Of a stretch of 64,000 nt of DNA, positions 50,039 through 58,105 are shown in pieces; within the stretch, counting starts at the first letter, position 1; the number at the start of each line of letters is the position of its first letter. The notes beneath the pieces are model-generated. The model saw only the letters and a list, made by a program, of their open reading frames with translations. It did no database searches and was not told the origin of the DNA. Location: NCBI RefSeq assembly GCF_000982955.1, contig NZ_KQ058878.1:1-64000 (forward strand), read 5' to 3'. The DNA comes from Micromonospora sp. HK10. Its GTDB lineage: Bacteria; Actinomycetota; Actinomycetes; Mycobacteriales; Micromonosporaceae. The position numbers were made by a program, and so were the translations under genes.

Positions 50039-51934
50039 ATGGCAAGGCTTTCTGCACGGCTGACCGCGACACTGATCGCGTTCCTGATCGCCAGCGGCCC
50101 CGTGGTCGCGCCGCAGGCGACGTCCACCTCCGCCACCGCGGCGGGTACGCCCGTGGCCTTCACCAACCAGGACGTCGGGTTCGCCGAGTCCAGCCTGATG
50201 CCGCAGGCGGACAGCGACCAGGAGGTCGCCCGGCACCTCGACAGGGTGGCGGAGTTCGTGCCCGGGCGATCACCGATCGTGCGGGTCTGGTTCGACTGGT
50301 GGTACGTCGAGGGGATCCCGGGTAGCCCACCCCGGTGGGACCGGGTGGAGCGGCAGGTGACCCTGGCGCGGGCCCGCGGGATGCGGGTGCTGCTGATGTT
50401 CGGCCTCTCCGCGCCCTGGGCCAACGGCCACCGCAACGACGAGCCGCAGCCCGAGCTGTGGTTCCCGCTGCGGGACGAGGACTGGCGGAGCATCGTCGAC
50501 CGGACGATGGCGCACTTCACGGCGCCGGACGGGTCGTCGCTGATCGACGCGGTCGAGGTGTGGAACGAGCCGAACCTGACCGCCTTCGGCAAGTGGGACG
50601 GCAACGGCGACGGCACATTCGACAGCGCCGACTACGCGGCCACCCGGCTGCGCTACTGGCAGCTGGTCGACGTCGCCTACCGGGCCGTGCACGCCCGCTG
50701 CGCGACCTGCGTGGTCCTGGCCGGCGGCTCCGGGGGACTCCACGAGATGACGGGCCACCCGGACCGGACCTCGTCGGCCTGGCTCGACTGGGCGTACGCC
50801 AACGGGTTCGGCAACTCGTTCGACGCGGTGGCCCACCACCCGTACTCGGACTTCCACGCGCCCGACGAGCCGAACTGCACCCAGCCGTGGCTCAACGCGT
50901 TCGGCCCGCCGTACCCCGACGCGCAGGGCCGGCTCTGCGGGGAGCTGGCCCGGCTGCACGACGTGATGGTGCGTCACGGGGACACCACGCGGAAGATCTG
51001 GGCCACCGAGTGGGGTTACAACATCGGGGCCCGGGGCAGCCTCAACCAACCCGCCGCACTGTTTCAGAAGTGGATGGTCAACGGGATCAAGCTGTGGCGC
51101 TCGTTGCCGTACACCGGGCCGCTGTTCCTGTTCACCTTCAGTGACGTGTCGGGGTGCCCCGACGATCCGGCGTGCGAGTACGGCGTCGTCGACGAGAACT
51201 ACGTCCCGAAGAACCAGGAACTGTACGACGCCGTCTCCGACACGTTGACCTACCCGGACTGGCGGCCCGCGTACGCCTCGGCGAACGGCATCGGCGGCTT
51301 CAAGCCGGCCATGCCGCAGGACCGGATCGTCGCGTTCGACTTCCTGCACACCGGGAAACGGGACCATCTGCTGATCTACCGGCCGGGGACCGGCGTCGTG
51401 CGGATCGTGCAGCACAAGCCGGACGGCAGCTTCGCGACGGTGTTCAGCTCCTCGACCGGGATCGGTGGGTTCGACCTGACGGGTGCGAACGACCAGGTGA
51501 TCGCGTACGACTACTACCACACCGGCATGTTGGACACGCTGGTGCTGTACCGGCCGGGGCAGGGTGCGGTGTTCATCGTGACCCGGGCGGCCGACGGCAC
51601 CATGTGGCCGGTCCACCGCACCGGCACCGGCGGCATCGGCGGGTTCAACCTCGCCTCGGCGCAGGACCGGATCGTCGCGTTCGACCACCAGCACACCGGC
51701 AATCCGGACCACCTGGCCCTCTACCGGCCCGGCACCGGGATCCTCTGGGTCGTGCGGCACAGACCAGATGACACCTTCGGGGCCGCGTTCAAGGCCCGTC
51801 AGGGCGTGGCCGGTTTCGACCTCACCAGCACCGCCGACCAGGTGATCAGCTACGACCTGGACCACGAGGGCCGCCCGGACCGGCTGCTGATGTACCGCCC
51901 GGGCACCGGCACGGTCGTCATCGCCGGCCCGTAG
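50039..51934 (+). CDS. Secreted GH-A clan glycosidase (GH39/GH5-like) with C-terminal propeller repeats
   Basis: ATG 50039 after GGGGGAG gives 631 residues with a signal peptide. The catalytic TIM barrel (about 40-420) has VRVWFDWWYVEG, the acid/base motif VEVWNEPN with Glu177, HHPYSDFH, and the nucleophile motif WATEWGYN with Glu324, the clan GH-A pattern. From about residue 430 four repeats of some 47-50 residues follow (GIGGF..., DRIVAFDFLHTGKRDHLLIY then RPGTGVVRIV), a lectin-like or propeller module seen in many actinobacterial secreted proteins. Substrate unknown; operator sharing with the lectin esterase suggests plant polysaccharide. Confidence 0.85.
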   Translation: MARLSARLTATLIAFLIASGPVVAPQATSTSATAAGTPVAFTNQDVGFAESSLMPQADSDQEVARHLDRVAEFVPGRSPIVRVWFDWWYVEGIPGSPPRWDRVERQVTLARARGMRVLLMFGLSAPWANGHRNDEPQPELWFPLRDEDWRSIVDRTMAHFTAPDGSSLIDAVEVWNEPNLTAFGKWDGNGDGTFDSADYAATRLRYWQLVDVAYRAVHARCATCVVLAGGSGGLHEMTGHPDRTSSAWLDWAYANGFGNSFDAVAHHPYSDFHAPDEPNCTQPWLNAFGPPYPDAQGRLCGELARLHDVMVRHGDTTRKIWATEWGYNIGARGSLNQPAALFQKWMVNGIKLWRSLPYTGPLFLFTFSDVSGCPDDPACEYGVVDENYVPKNQELYDAVSDTLTYPDWRPAYASANGIGGFKPAMPQDRIVAFDFLHTGKRDHLLIYRPGTGVVRIVQHKPDGSFATVFSSSTGIGGFDLTGANDQVIAYDYYHTGMLDTLVLYRPGQGAVFIVTRAADGTMWPVHRTGTGGIGGFNLASAQDRIVAFDHQHTGNPDHLALYRPGTGILWVVRHRPDDTFGAAFKARQGVAGFDLTSTADQVISYDLDHEGRPDRLLMYRPGTGTVVIAGP

Positions 51935-51949
51935 ACCGCAGCCACCGGT

Positions 51950-51979
51950 GCGGCAGCCCAGGGAGACCCGGGCTGCCGC
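51950..51979. terminator. Perfect hairpin between convergent genes
   Basis: GCGGCAGCCC (51950-51959) and GGGCTGCCGC (51970-51979) form a perfect 10-bp stem with a ten-base loop, 16 bp after the glycosidase stop. Confidence 0.8.
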
Positions 51980-52032
51980 GCCGGCGCCGGGCACGATTCG
52001 ACGCTCCACCGGTGGCGACCGCTCGCGGCCCG

Positions 52033-52920
52033 TCACCGCAGGAGCGGGGCGAGGCCGTCGAGGAGGCGCTGGAGGCCGAACTCGAAGAGCAGGTCCAGGT
52101 TCCAGGCCCCGTCGTCGGCGGCGACGAAGCGGGCCATCAACGGGAGTCGACCGTCGGCCAGGACCGCGGCGATCCGTTCCTCCTGGGCCGCCAACCACTG
52201 GGTGTCGGTCAGACCGCTGTCCTGCTCGGCCTGCGCCTCCTCGGCCCGGTTCACCGCCGTGCCGCGCACGTAGTTGGCCACCGTCACCGCCGCCGTGAAC
52301 TGGGCGTTCAGGTCGAGCCCGCGCCCGTCCAGCGCCCGCATCATCCACTCGGTGTGGGCCATGGCGTGCGGGGCCGGCAGGGGCCGGGTGAAGGAGATCG
52401 CCTGGGCCAACCAGGTGTGCCGACGGTACATCGCCCAGTGGAGCCGGGCGATGGCCTCGAGGCAGGCCCGCCAGCCGTTGCGAGCCGGGGTGAGCGCCGG
52501 CGGCGGGTTCTCGGCCATGACCTTGTCGATCATGTACAGCACCAGCTCTTCCCGGTCGGCCACGTACCGGTAGACGGCCATCGTCGGAATGCCGAGCTGA
52601 CCGGCGAGCCGGCGCATGGACAGGCCGTGCAGCCCTTCGACGTCGGCGATGGTGACGGCGGTGGCGACCACCTGCCCGCGGTCGGGGTTGGGTGCGCTAC
52701 CCGCCCTCGCCGCGGCGACCACGGTGCCGACGCCGCGTACGGGCTCGACGACCCCCCGCTCGCGCAAGGTCGCCAGGATCTTGGTGGCGGTCGCCATCGC
52801 GACCCCGTACTCGGCCATGAGCTGCCGAGTCGACGGGATCCTCGCCCCGGGCGCGAACTCGCCGGACGCGATCCGGTCCGCGAGATCGGCGGCGATCCGG
52901 CGGTACGGCGGTTCCTCCAC
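52033..52920 (-). CDS. GntR-TetR fusion repressor
   Basis: The 295-residue protein joins two DNA-binding modules. Residues 1-70 are a GntR winged helix (YRRIAADLADRIASGEFAPG, RIPSTRQLMAEYGVAMATAT, KILATLRERGVVEPVRG). Residues about 85-130 are a TetR HTH (TIADVEGLHGLSMRRLAGQL then GIPTMAVYRYVADREELV), followed by a TetR C-terminal ligand domain. This arrangement is known in actinobacteria. GTG 52920 follows AGGAGGT. Inverted GTGCACTAGT sites flank the divergent promoters, pointing to autoregulation and control of the DUF418 gene. Confidence 0.9.
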   Translation of the reverse strand: MEEPPYRRIAADLADRIASGEFAPGARIPSTRQLMAEYGVAMATATKILATLRERGVVEPVRGVGTVVAAARAGSAPNPDRGQVVATAVTIADVEGLHGLSMRRLAGQLGIPTMAVYRYVADREELVLYMIDKVMAENPPPALTPARNGWRACLEAIARLHWAMYRRHTWLAQAISFTRPLPAPHAMAHTEWMMRALDGRGLDLNAQFTAAVTVANYVRGTAVNRAEEAQAEQDSGLTDTQWLAAQEERIAAVLADGRLPLMARFVAADDGAWNLDLLFEFGLQRLLDGLAPLLR

Positions 52921-52931
52921 AACGACCTCCT

Positions 52932-53004
52932 GTGCACTAGTTCAGTCACGGTACCCCGACGATGAATACGGGTGATAGCACCACTGCTACCGCCACTAGT
53001 GCAC
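52932..53004. promoter_or_regulatory. Inverted operator pair GTGCACTAGT ... ACTAGTGCAC
   Basis: GTGCACTAGT at 52932-52941 and its exact inverse at 52995-53004 lie 12 bp and 17 bp from the two start codons, 63 bp apart. The pair brackets the divergent promoters. TACGGT at 53008-53013 is a possible -10 for a leaderless DUF418 message starting near 53021. Confidence 0.7.
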
Positions 53005-53020
53005 CAATACGGTGTACGAC

Positions 53021-54223
53021 ATGACTGATCTCAATCGTGTTGGCCCGCCTCGCAGCAGCTACGCCGGCCCGGCGACGGCGGTCGGGGATGCGGACGCCCG
53101 GATCAACGTCGTGGACGCGTTGCGCGGGAGCGCGCTGCTGCTCATCCTGCTGGTGAACGTGTGGTACTTCAGCTCCGGCTACGAGTTCCACCTGGTCGAC
53201 GATCCGGCGTACGGCGCGCTCGACCGGCTGCTCACCGGCGTGCTGGAACTGCTGTTCGCGATGAAGGCGTACCTGCTCTTCTCCTTCCTGTTCGGCTACA
53301 GCTTCACCCTGCAACTCGACTCGGCGGCCCGGCGTCGGGCGGACTTCCGTCGGCCGTTCCTGCGCCGGCTGTCCGGCTTGTTCGCGCTCGGGGCGCTGCA
53401 TGCGGTGCTGCTGTTCCACGGCGACATCCTCACCACGTACGCGCTGCTCGGCCTCGTGCTGCTCGCCGTCCGGCGGATCAAGGCGCGCACCGCCCTGGTC
53501 ACCGCGGCGACCATCGTGGGCGTGATCGCGCTCGTGGTCGGTGTGGCCGCGGTTCTCGGCGGCGCAGTGGTCCCGGACGAGGCCGCCGCGCTCACCGCCG
53601 GCGCGCGCTCGACGGAGGCCCTGAACGGCGGAATCGGTGATGTCGTCCTGGAGCATCTGCGCTCGTTGCCGGCAATGCTCGGCGCACTTGCCGTGCAAGG
53701 GCCGTTGGCCTTCGCCGCCTTCCTCGTCGGTCTCGCCGCCGGCAAGCACCGGATGCTCGTCGCCGTCCACCGCCACGAGACCGTGCTGCGCCGGTGCGAG
53801 CGGATCGGCTATCCGGTCGGTCTGGCCGGCGCCGCCCTGTTCGCGATCGGCGGCGGCACCGCGAACATGACCGGACTGATGGTCAGCATCGTCACCGCGC
53901 CGTTCCTCGCGGGGGCCTACGCCGCGACCCTGGTGCGCTTGTTCAGCCGGCGGACGCGCGTGGCGGACGCGCTGGCGCCGGCGGGACGCATGGCGCTGAC
54001 GAACTACCTGGGCCAGTCGCTCATCTGCGTGCTCGTCTTCACCGGCGTCGGGCTGGGCCTGGCCGGCCGCACCTCGCCGGCGCAGACGCTGCTCATCGCG
54101 CTGACGATCTTCGCGGTGCAGGTGGCGGCCAGCTGGTGGTGGATGCGGCGGTTCCGGTACGGCCCGGTCGAATGGGCGTTGCGCGCGTGGACCCACCGCA
54201 AGCGGCCCGCCATGCGGCGATAG
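53021..54223 (+). CDS. DUF418 (YeiB-like) membrane protein
   Basis: ATG 53021 has no ribosome site; GTG 53012 is an in-frame alternative. The 400-residue protein has about ten membrane segments. RINVVDALRGSALLLILLVN at the N-terminus, FSFLFGYSFTLQLDSAARRR, LHAVLLFHGDILTTYALLGL and the C-terminal DUF418 part (GRMALTNYLGQSLICVLVF to RYGPVEWALRAWTHRKRPAM) match the YeiB family. Such proteins resemble membrane acyltransferases and are often paired with GntR/TetR repressors, suggesting an efflux or envelope role; exact function is not known. Confidence 0.9.
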   Translation: MTDLNRVGPPRSSYAGPATAVGDADARINVVDALRGSALLLILLVNVWYFSSGYEFHLVDDPAYGALDRLLTGVLELLFAMKAYLLFSFLFGYSFTLQLDSAARRRADFRRPFLRRLSGLFALGALHAVLLFHGDILTTYALLGLVLLAVRRIKARTALVTAATIVGVIALVVGVAAVLGGAVVPDEAAALTAGARSTEALNGGIGDVVLEHLRSLPAMLGALAVQGPLAFAAFLVGLAAGKHRMLVAVHRHETVLRRCERIGYPVGLAGAALFAIGGGTANMTGLMVSIVTAPFLAGAYAATLVRLFSRRTRVADALAPAGRMALTNYLGQSLICVLVFTGVGLGLAGRTSPAQTLLIALTIFAVQVAASWWWMRRFRYGPVEWALRAWTHRKRPAMRR

Positions 54224-54322
54224 CCACCGCTGGCTCTCACCACTTTCGGTCGCCCCCGCTCCGGCGCGCCTCGCGGCAGGTACGTTGGCTGCGAGGTCGC
54301 CGACGTCGACAGGAGCAGCCAG

Positions 54323-54814
54323 GTGAGCGAGGTGACCATCACCAACCGGCGGGCCGACAGCTCCGCCAACGAGGACCTGACCCGGCTCGCCCGGCACGGC
54401 GCCGACGCCTTCGGCTACCAGGCCGACCTGCGCGTCGACCGCCGGCTCGCCCAGCTCCTGCGGCTGCGCGTGTCGCAGATCAACAACTGCACCTACTGCC
54501 TCAACCTCCACTACGAGGCGGCTCGGGACGCCGGCATTCCCCGACCGGTGATCGATACCCTGACCGCCTGGTGGGAGACCGACTTCCACGACGACGCGGC
54601 CCGCGCCGCCCTCGCCTACACCGAGGCGATCACCCGCGTCGCGGATGCGACCGCCGCCGACGATGTCGGTGCCCGGCACACCGCGCTCGCCGAGCACTTC
54701 CCGCCGGACCAGATCCTCGAGATCATCGGGATCGTCATCAACATGAACGTCTGGACCCGACTCAAGCTGGCCGAGGGCGCCGTCCCCGGTTTCGCCGACC
54801 AGGCCCGGCCGTGA
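54323..54814 (+). CDS. Carboxymuconolactone decarboxylase/AhpD-like protein
   Basis: The 163-residue protein carries the AhpD-type active site QINNCTYCLNLHYEAARDAG with the CxxC pair and His, which in AhpD reduces lipoylated partners in peroxide defence. The rest is the CMD helical bundle (FHDDAARAALAYTEAITRVA, LEIIGIVINMNVWTRLKLA). GTG 54323 lies after GACAGGAG. It stands alone on the plus strand. Confidence 0.9.
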   Translation: MSEVTITNRRADSSANEDLTRLARHGADAFGYQADLRVDRRLAQLLRLRVSQINNCTYCLNLHYEAARDAGIPRPVIDTLTAWWETDFHDDAARAALAYTEAITRVADATAADDVGARHTALAEHFPPDQILEIIGIVINMNVWTRLKLAEGAVPGFADQARP

Positions 54815-54858
54815 ACCGGCTCACCGGCCGGGCCTGACCAGCCTGCTCCCGCTCCCCG

Positions 54859-55329
54859 CTACCGGCGGGTGTCAGACGGGACGGAGGCCGGCGCGGGCAG
54901 GACGTCGCGCGGCGGCCGCCGCTCGGTGCGGGCTCGGGCGCATACCAGGTGGTGCAGGAGCACCAGGGGAACCACGCCGACCGGGTACCAGGCCAGGTCG
55001 ACCGGATCGAACTGCACCCCCAGCGCCAGCCTCGCCGCCAGGCTCCGGGCCGACAACTCGGCCGGCACTCCGGTCAGCTGCGCGCACTCCACCAGCCAGC
55101 AGAAGCCGGTGGCGACCGCCCCGGCCGGCACCGGCGCCAACCGCGGCCACAGGAACAGCACCCCGGCCCAGACCATCGACGCGTACAGCGCGGTGCCCGA
55201 GTACTGCCGCAGCGCCCCGTCGTCGACAGCGCGGATCAGCAGCGCGAGGCCCAGGACCAGCAGCGCGGCCAGCGGCATGAGCAGCCGCACCGTACGGGCC
55301 GTGATCGGCATTCTCGCGGTGGCAGGCAC
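54859..55329 (-). CDS. DUF2809 membrane protein
   Basis: The 156-residue protein (GTG 55329; ATG 55311 is an alternative) has four membrane segments. DDGALRQYSGTALYASMVWA, LWPRLAPVPAGAVATGFCWL then VECAQLTGVPAEL and FDPVDLAWYPVGV follow the DUF2809 pattern of a small VanZ-like membrane family. Function is unknown. Confidence 0.78.
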   Translation of the reverse strand: MPATARMPITARTVRLLMPLAALLVLGLALLIRAVDDGALRQYSGTALYASMVWAGVLFLWPRLAPVPAGAVATGFCWLVECAQLTGVPAELSARSLAARLALGVQFDPVDLAWYPVGVVPLVLLHHLVCARARTERRPPRDVLPAPASVPSDTRR

Positions 55330-55420
55330 CGCACCACCGTACGGGGCCGACCGCGCTGCCGGTCCGGTGCCGTCAGCCGGCCGTCGCGTTCGCGTGACCG
55401 GCTCGTCGGCTCAGGTCAGG

Positions 55421-56290
55421 TCAAGGTGTCGTGCGTGGTTGCCAGCCGTCGCGGTAGCGCACGCCGCGAGGTTGCAGCCGGATCTGGTCGTGCACCGCCC
55501 CGGGGACCGGCTCGGTGCGGATCTCCTGCGGGCGGTTCACCACGACGCAGACGTCCTCGCCGGGCCACCACCAACCACCGGAGCGGGCCAGGCCCGCCCA
55601 GGCGTCGAGGTGGTCCGCCTCGTCCGGGCCGTACCGGGCGAGGCCGAGCCGGTGCAGCACGTCGTAGTAGGCGATCCAGGACGCGTCCTGCTGCCCGTAC
55701 CAGCAGACCGGTACCGGGCCGTCGACCGCCAGCGCCGCCCGCACCGGCAGGTAGTACCCGGGCGCGAGGCTCCGGTGCAGGGCCGTGCGTACCCCCTGGT
55801 GCAGCACCACGGCGAGCGGCACGCCACGGTCGAACGCCTGCGCCGGCGCCAGTTCGGGCCAGGGTTGCGTGGTCTTCGCCCGGCGTACCGGCGACAACTC
55901 GGGATCGGTGTGCGTGACGCCCGCGCTCAGCGCGCCGCGTAGCTGGGCGACGACCATGGCGATGTCGCTCGCCAGCGGCGGTGTCCCGCGCGGCCGAGGG
56001 CTTCGGATGCGCTCGGCGAGCTGATCGAGGGTGGGCCAACCACGGATCAGGGGACGCGCCTGGTCCGGCGAGTCGACCCATTCGAACCGGGGTCGCGGCC
56101 GTGCTGCCCGGGCGTAGATGGCGGTCAGGCAGCGCTCGACGGCCGGCGGGTCAGCCGACTGGGTGGACAGGGCGTGGTCGAGCCATTCCTGGCGGATCCG
56201 GACGGCCTGCTGCCACAGGTCGAGCGGGTTGCCGCTGCGAACGGCCGGTGGCGGATTCGCGGCGTCGTCGCGCCGCGTGGGGGCGCTCAA
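55421..56290 (-). CDS. DUF6745-like protein
   Basis: The 289-residue soluble protein has a C-terminal half resembling actinobacterial DUF6745 proteins: VPVCWYGQQDASWIAYYDVL, HRLGLARYGPDEADHLDAWA, RSGGWWWPGEDVCVVVNRPQ, and HDQIRLQPRGVRYRDGW. The N-terminal part is helical with LAERIRSPRPRG. No catalytic motif is evident. It is divergent from the caspase-like gene across 321 bp and might be connected to that conflict system. Family naming is from memory of the motif order, so moderate confidence. Confidence 0.6.
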   Translation of the reverse strand: MSAPTRRDDAANPPPAVRSGNPLDLWQQAVRIRQEWLDHALSTQSADPPAVERCLTAIYARAARPRPRFEWVDSPDQARPLIRGWPTLDQLAERIRSPRPRGTPPLASDIAMVVAQLRGALSAGVTHTDPELSPVRRAKTTQPWPELAPAQAFDRGVPLAVVLHQGVRTALHRSLAPGYYLPVRAALAVDGPVPVCWYGQQDASWIAYYDVLHRLGLARYGPDEADHLDAWAGLARSGGWWWPGEDVCVVVNRPQEIRTEPVPGAVHDQIRLQPRGVRYRDGWQPRTTP

Positions 56291-56611
56291 CGCGCCAGGG
56301 CGTCGCCGCCCTTCCGGTACGAGATCATGGTGCGACTATGGCCCGCGACGCGCTGCCGGCGCAAGGCGGTTTCCCGCCCTCCCGGCGGCGGCTGACCTCG
56401 CATGAGCCGGCAATGCGGCCGCCGAGCGAACCGCGGCCGCCGGTCACGCGATGCCGATGGCCGGCATGGCCGATGCTCACTACTGTTGCGGGAGCCTCAG
56501 GCGAAACCGCCAGTCCCTGGGACGAGAACACGGCCGGCGCGGGATCCCGGACACGCTCCTGCGAACGGCGAATTGGGCCCCGGGTGGGCGCACGTGGATG
56601 AGGAGTGAACG
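56291..56611. other. 321-bp divergent region
   Basis: No gene is seen. It must hold the promoters of the DUF6745-like gene and the caspase gene; GATGAGGAGTGAACG at 56597-56611 supplies the ribosome site of the latter. No clear dyad was found. Confidence 0.5.
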
Positions 56612-57739
56612 ATGGGCCGCGACCACGATCCGCGCGAGGTGCACGTGGTCGCGGTCGGCATCGACCAGTATGCGGCGGGCCGCGAGTGGAGCCTGGTCGG
56701 GCCGGCCGATGACGCCCTCCGGTTTGCCCGCTGGTTCGTGGCGCGGGACGTGCCGCCCGGGCAGGTGACCGTGCTGTCGTCGCCCTGTCCCGGCCCGGAC
56801 GCCGTCCCGCCGGGAGTTGTCCTGCGCCCCGCCGACCGGGCGACCGTCCGTGAGGTGTTGGTGCGGGAACTGCCGGCGCGGCAGGCATCAACCCTCTACG
56901 TGATCTGGGGCGGTCACGGCTACGTCGACACCGGCCGTCGCCGGCGGCTCTACTACGCCGATGCCAGCGCCACCGACCCCGCTTCCCTCGACCTCGACTC
57001 GATGCTTGCCACGTTCGCGTCGGACCTCGTGCCGACATTCGATCAGCAGGTGTGGATCATCGACGCGTGCCAGTTGCATGATCGACCGCAGGGCCTGGCC
57101 ATGCCCGGCAGCGAGACCTTCCCCGTCGGAACGCCGGTCGCCGGCCGGCGTCAGGACGTCCTGTTCGCCGCCGGCTTCGGCCAGGCCGCGGCCAACCTGG
57201 GGGTACGGCGCACCGGACTGTTCAGCCGGGAGGTCCTGCGACTGCTCGACGACGGCGAGGCCGGTCGGCTCGCCCAACCGGAGCGGCTCATGTCCACCCT
57301 GCGGGAACGGTTCGCCGATATGCGGGCGAGTGGTCTGACCGCGCAGACCCCGACCTACCTGTGGCACCGCAACGCCCTCGGCGACGAGGGTCTGCTGCTG
57401 CACCGTTCCGAAACCGGGACCGTGGTGCCCGCGGCGCCGGCGCCCTCGGCACCGTCCCCGGCCAGGCTGGGCCCGCTGGTGGACGCGCTGCTCCAGGTGC
57501 CGGAGTTCCTGCGACCGAACGAGCGCGAAGAGATCCTGACCCTGCTGCGTGGCCCGGTGTACGCGGCCATCCGGCGCAGCAGCGCGGCGCGGCCCGATGC
57601 CATCAGCGTCGTGCGAACGTGTCTGCGGTATCCGGGAGCCCTGTCCGAGCTCGTCGAGGCGGTTCGCTTCTTCGCCACCGACGACGCGGCGATGACCCGG
57701 GTCGAGGACGCCGCGGCGCGGCTGGTGCCGCATTCCTGA
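56612..57739 (+). CDS. Caspase-like protease (C14) with C-terminal effector-associated domain (EAD2-like)
   Basis: The 375-residue protein has an N-terminal caspase/metacaspase-type domain: VVAVGIDQYAAG with the first strand, STLYVIWGGHGYVDTG with His102, and VWIIDACQLHDRP with Cys153 in the DAC motif, followed by RQDVLFAAGFGQAAAN and GLFSREVLRLL. A Pro/Ala linker (271-285) leads to residues about 286-372, a helical bundle (LGPLVDALLQVPEFLRPNER, LLRGPVYAAIRRSS, FFATDDAAMTRVEDAAARLV) like effector-associated domain 2. In bacterial conflict systems such domains recruit the protease to an NTPase sensor. ATG 56612 follows GAGGAG. Confidence 0.85.
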   Translation: MGRDHDPREVHVVAVGIDQYAAGREWSLVGPADDALRFARWFVARDVPPGQVTVLSSPCPGPDAVPPGVVLRPADRATVREVLVRELPARQASTLYVIWGGHGYVDTGRRRRLYYADASATDPASLDLDSMLATFASDLVPTFDQQVWIIDACQLHDRPQGLAMPGSETFPVGTPVAGRRQDVLFAAGFGQAAANLGVRRTGLFSREVLRLLDDGEAGRLAQPERLMSTLRERFADMRASGLTAQTPTYLWHRNALGDEGLLLHRSETGTVVPAAPAPSAPSPARLGPLVDALLQVPEFLRPNEREEILTLLRGPVYAAIRRSSAARPDAISVVRTCLRYPGALSELVEAVRFFATDDAAMTRVEDAAARLVPHS

Positions 57740-57886
57740 CCGTACGACAGTGGTTTGCACGAGCGTCCACATCGGAAGGCGGCAGCGGGATTCGGCCTGT
57801 GGCGCCCGCCGCTCGGCGCTTTCGCCGCCTGCACCGGTAAGTAATAATGGCGTTATCGACTGTCATCATTTTGGGGGTTGCCGTAC

Positions 57887-58105
57887 ATGGAGGAACGCCT
57901 CGCCGGTATCGAGTCTGAGTTGCTTGACTTGTCGGCGGTGACCGTGGCGACGCTGCGATCCGTTGACTTCACCGGCATGACTGCGGCGATCTCGCGAGTA
58001 TCGGAAAGAATCGCCGATTCGGGGGGCAGCATCAGCGGCTACAGCGGCTCCTTCCCGAGCCGGATACGGTCCGCCGGACCGGATTCGGAGGAGCATGTCG
58101 TCTGA
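57887..58105 (+). CDS. FxSxx-type RiPP precursor peptide (FxsA-like) with internal motif and C-terminal tail
   Basis: ATG 57887 (after GGGGG) gives 72 residues. The leader LDLSAVTVATLRSVD followed by AAISRVSERIADSGGSISG resembles leaders of FxSxx-COOH peptides, in which a Phe-x-Ser core is cross-linked by a radical SAM enzyme. The core is Phe56-Pro-Ser58-Arg-Ile60, so FxSxx is present, but it is followed by 12 residues (RSAGPDSEEHVV) instead of the stop codon that usually ends these precursors. The 3' end overlaps the HExxH gene by 11 bp and includes its GGAGGAG ribosome site. A/T-rich TAATAATGG near 57842 may be its promoter. Confidence 0.68.
   Translation: MEERLAGIESELLDLSAVTVATLRSVDFTGMTAAISRVSERIADSGGSISGYSGSFPSRIRSAGPDSEEHVV

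Noticed and set aside
57878-57889. TTG 57878 as start of the precursor peptide
   Set aside because: It directly abuts the GGGGG ribosome site, leaving no spacing; ATG 57887 is better placed.
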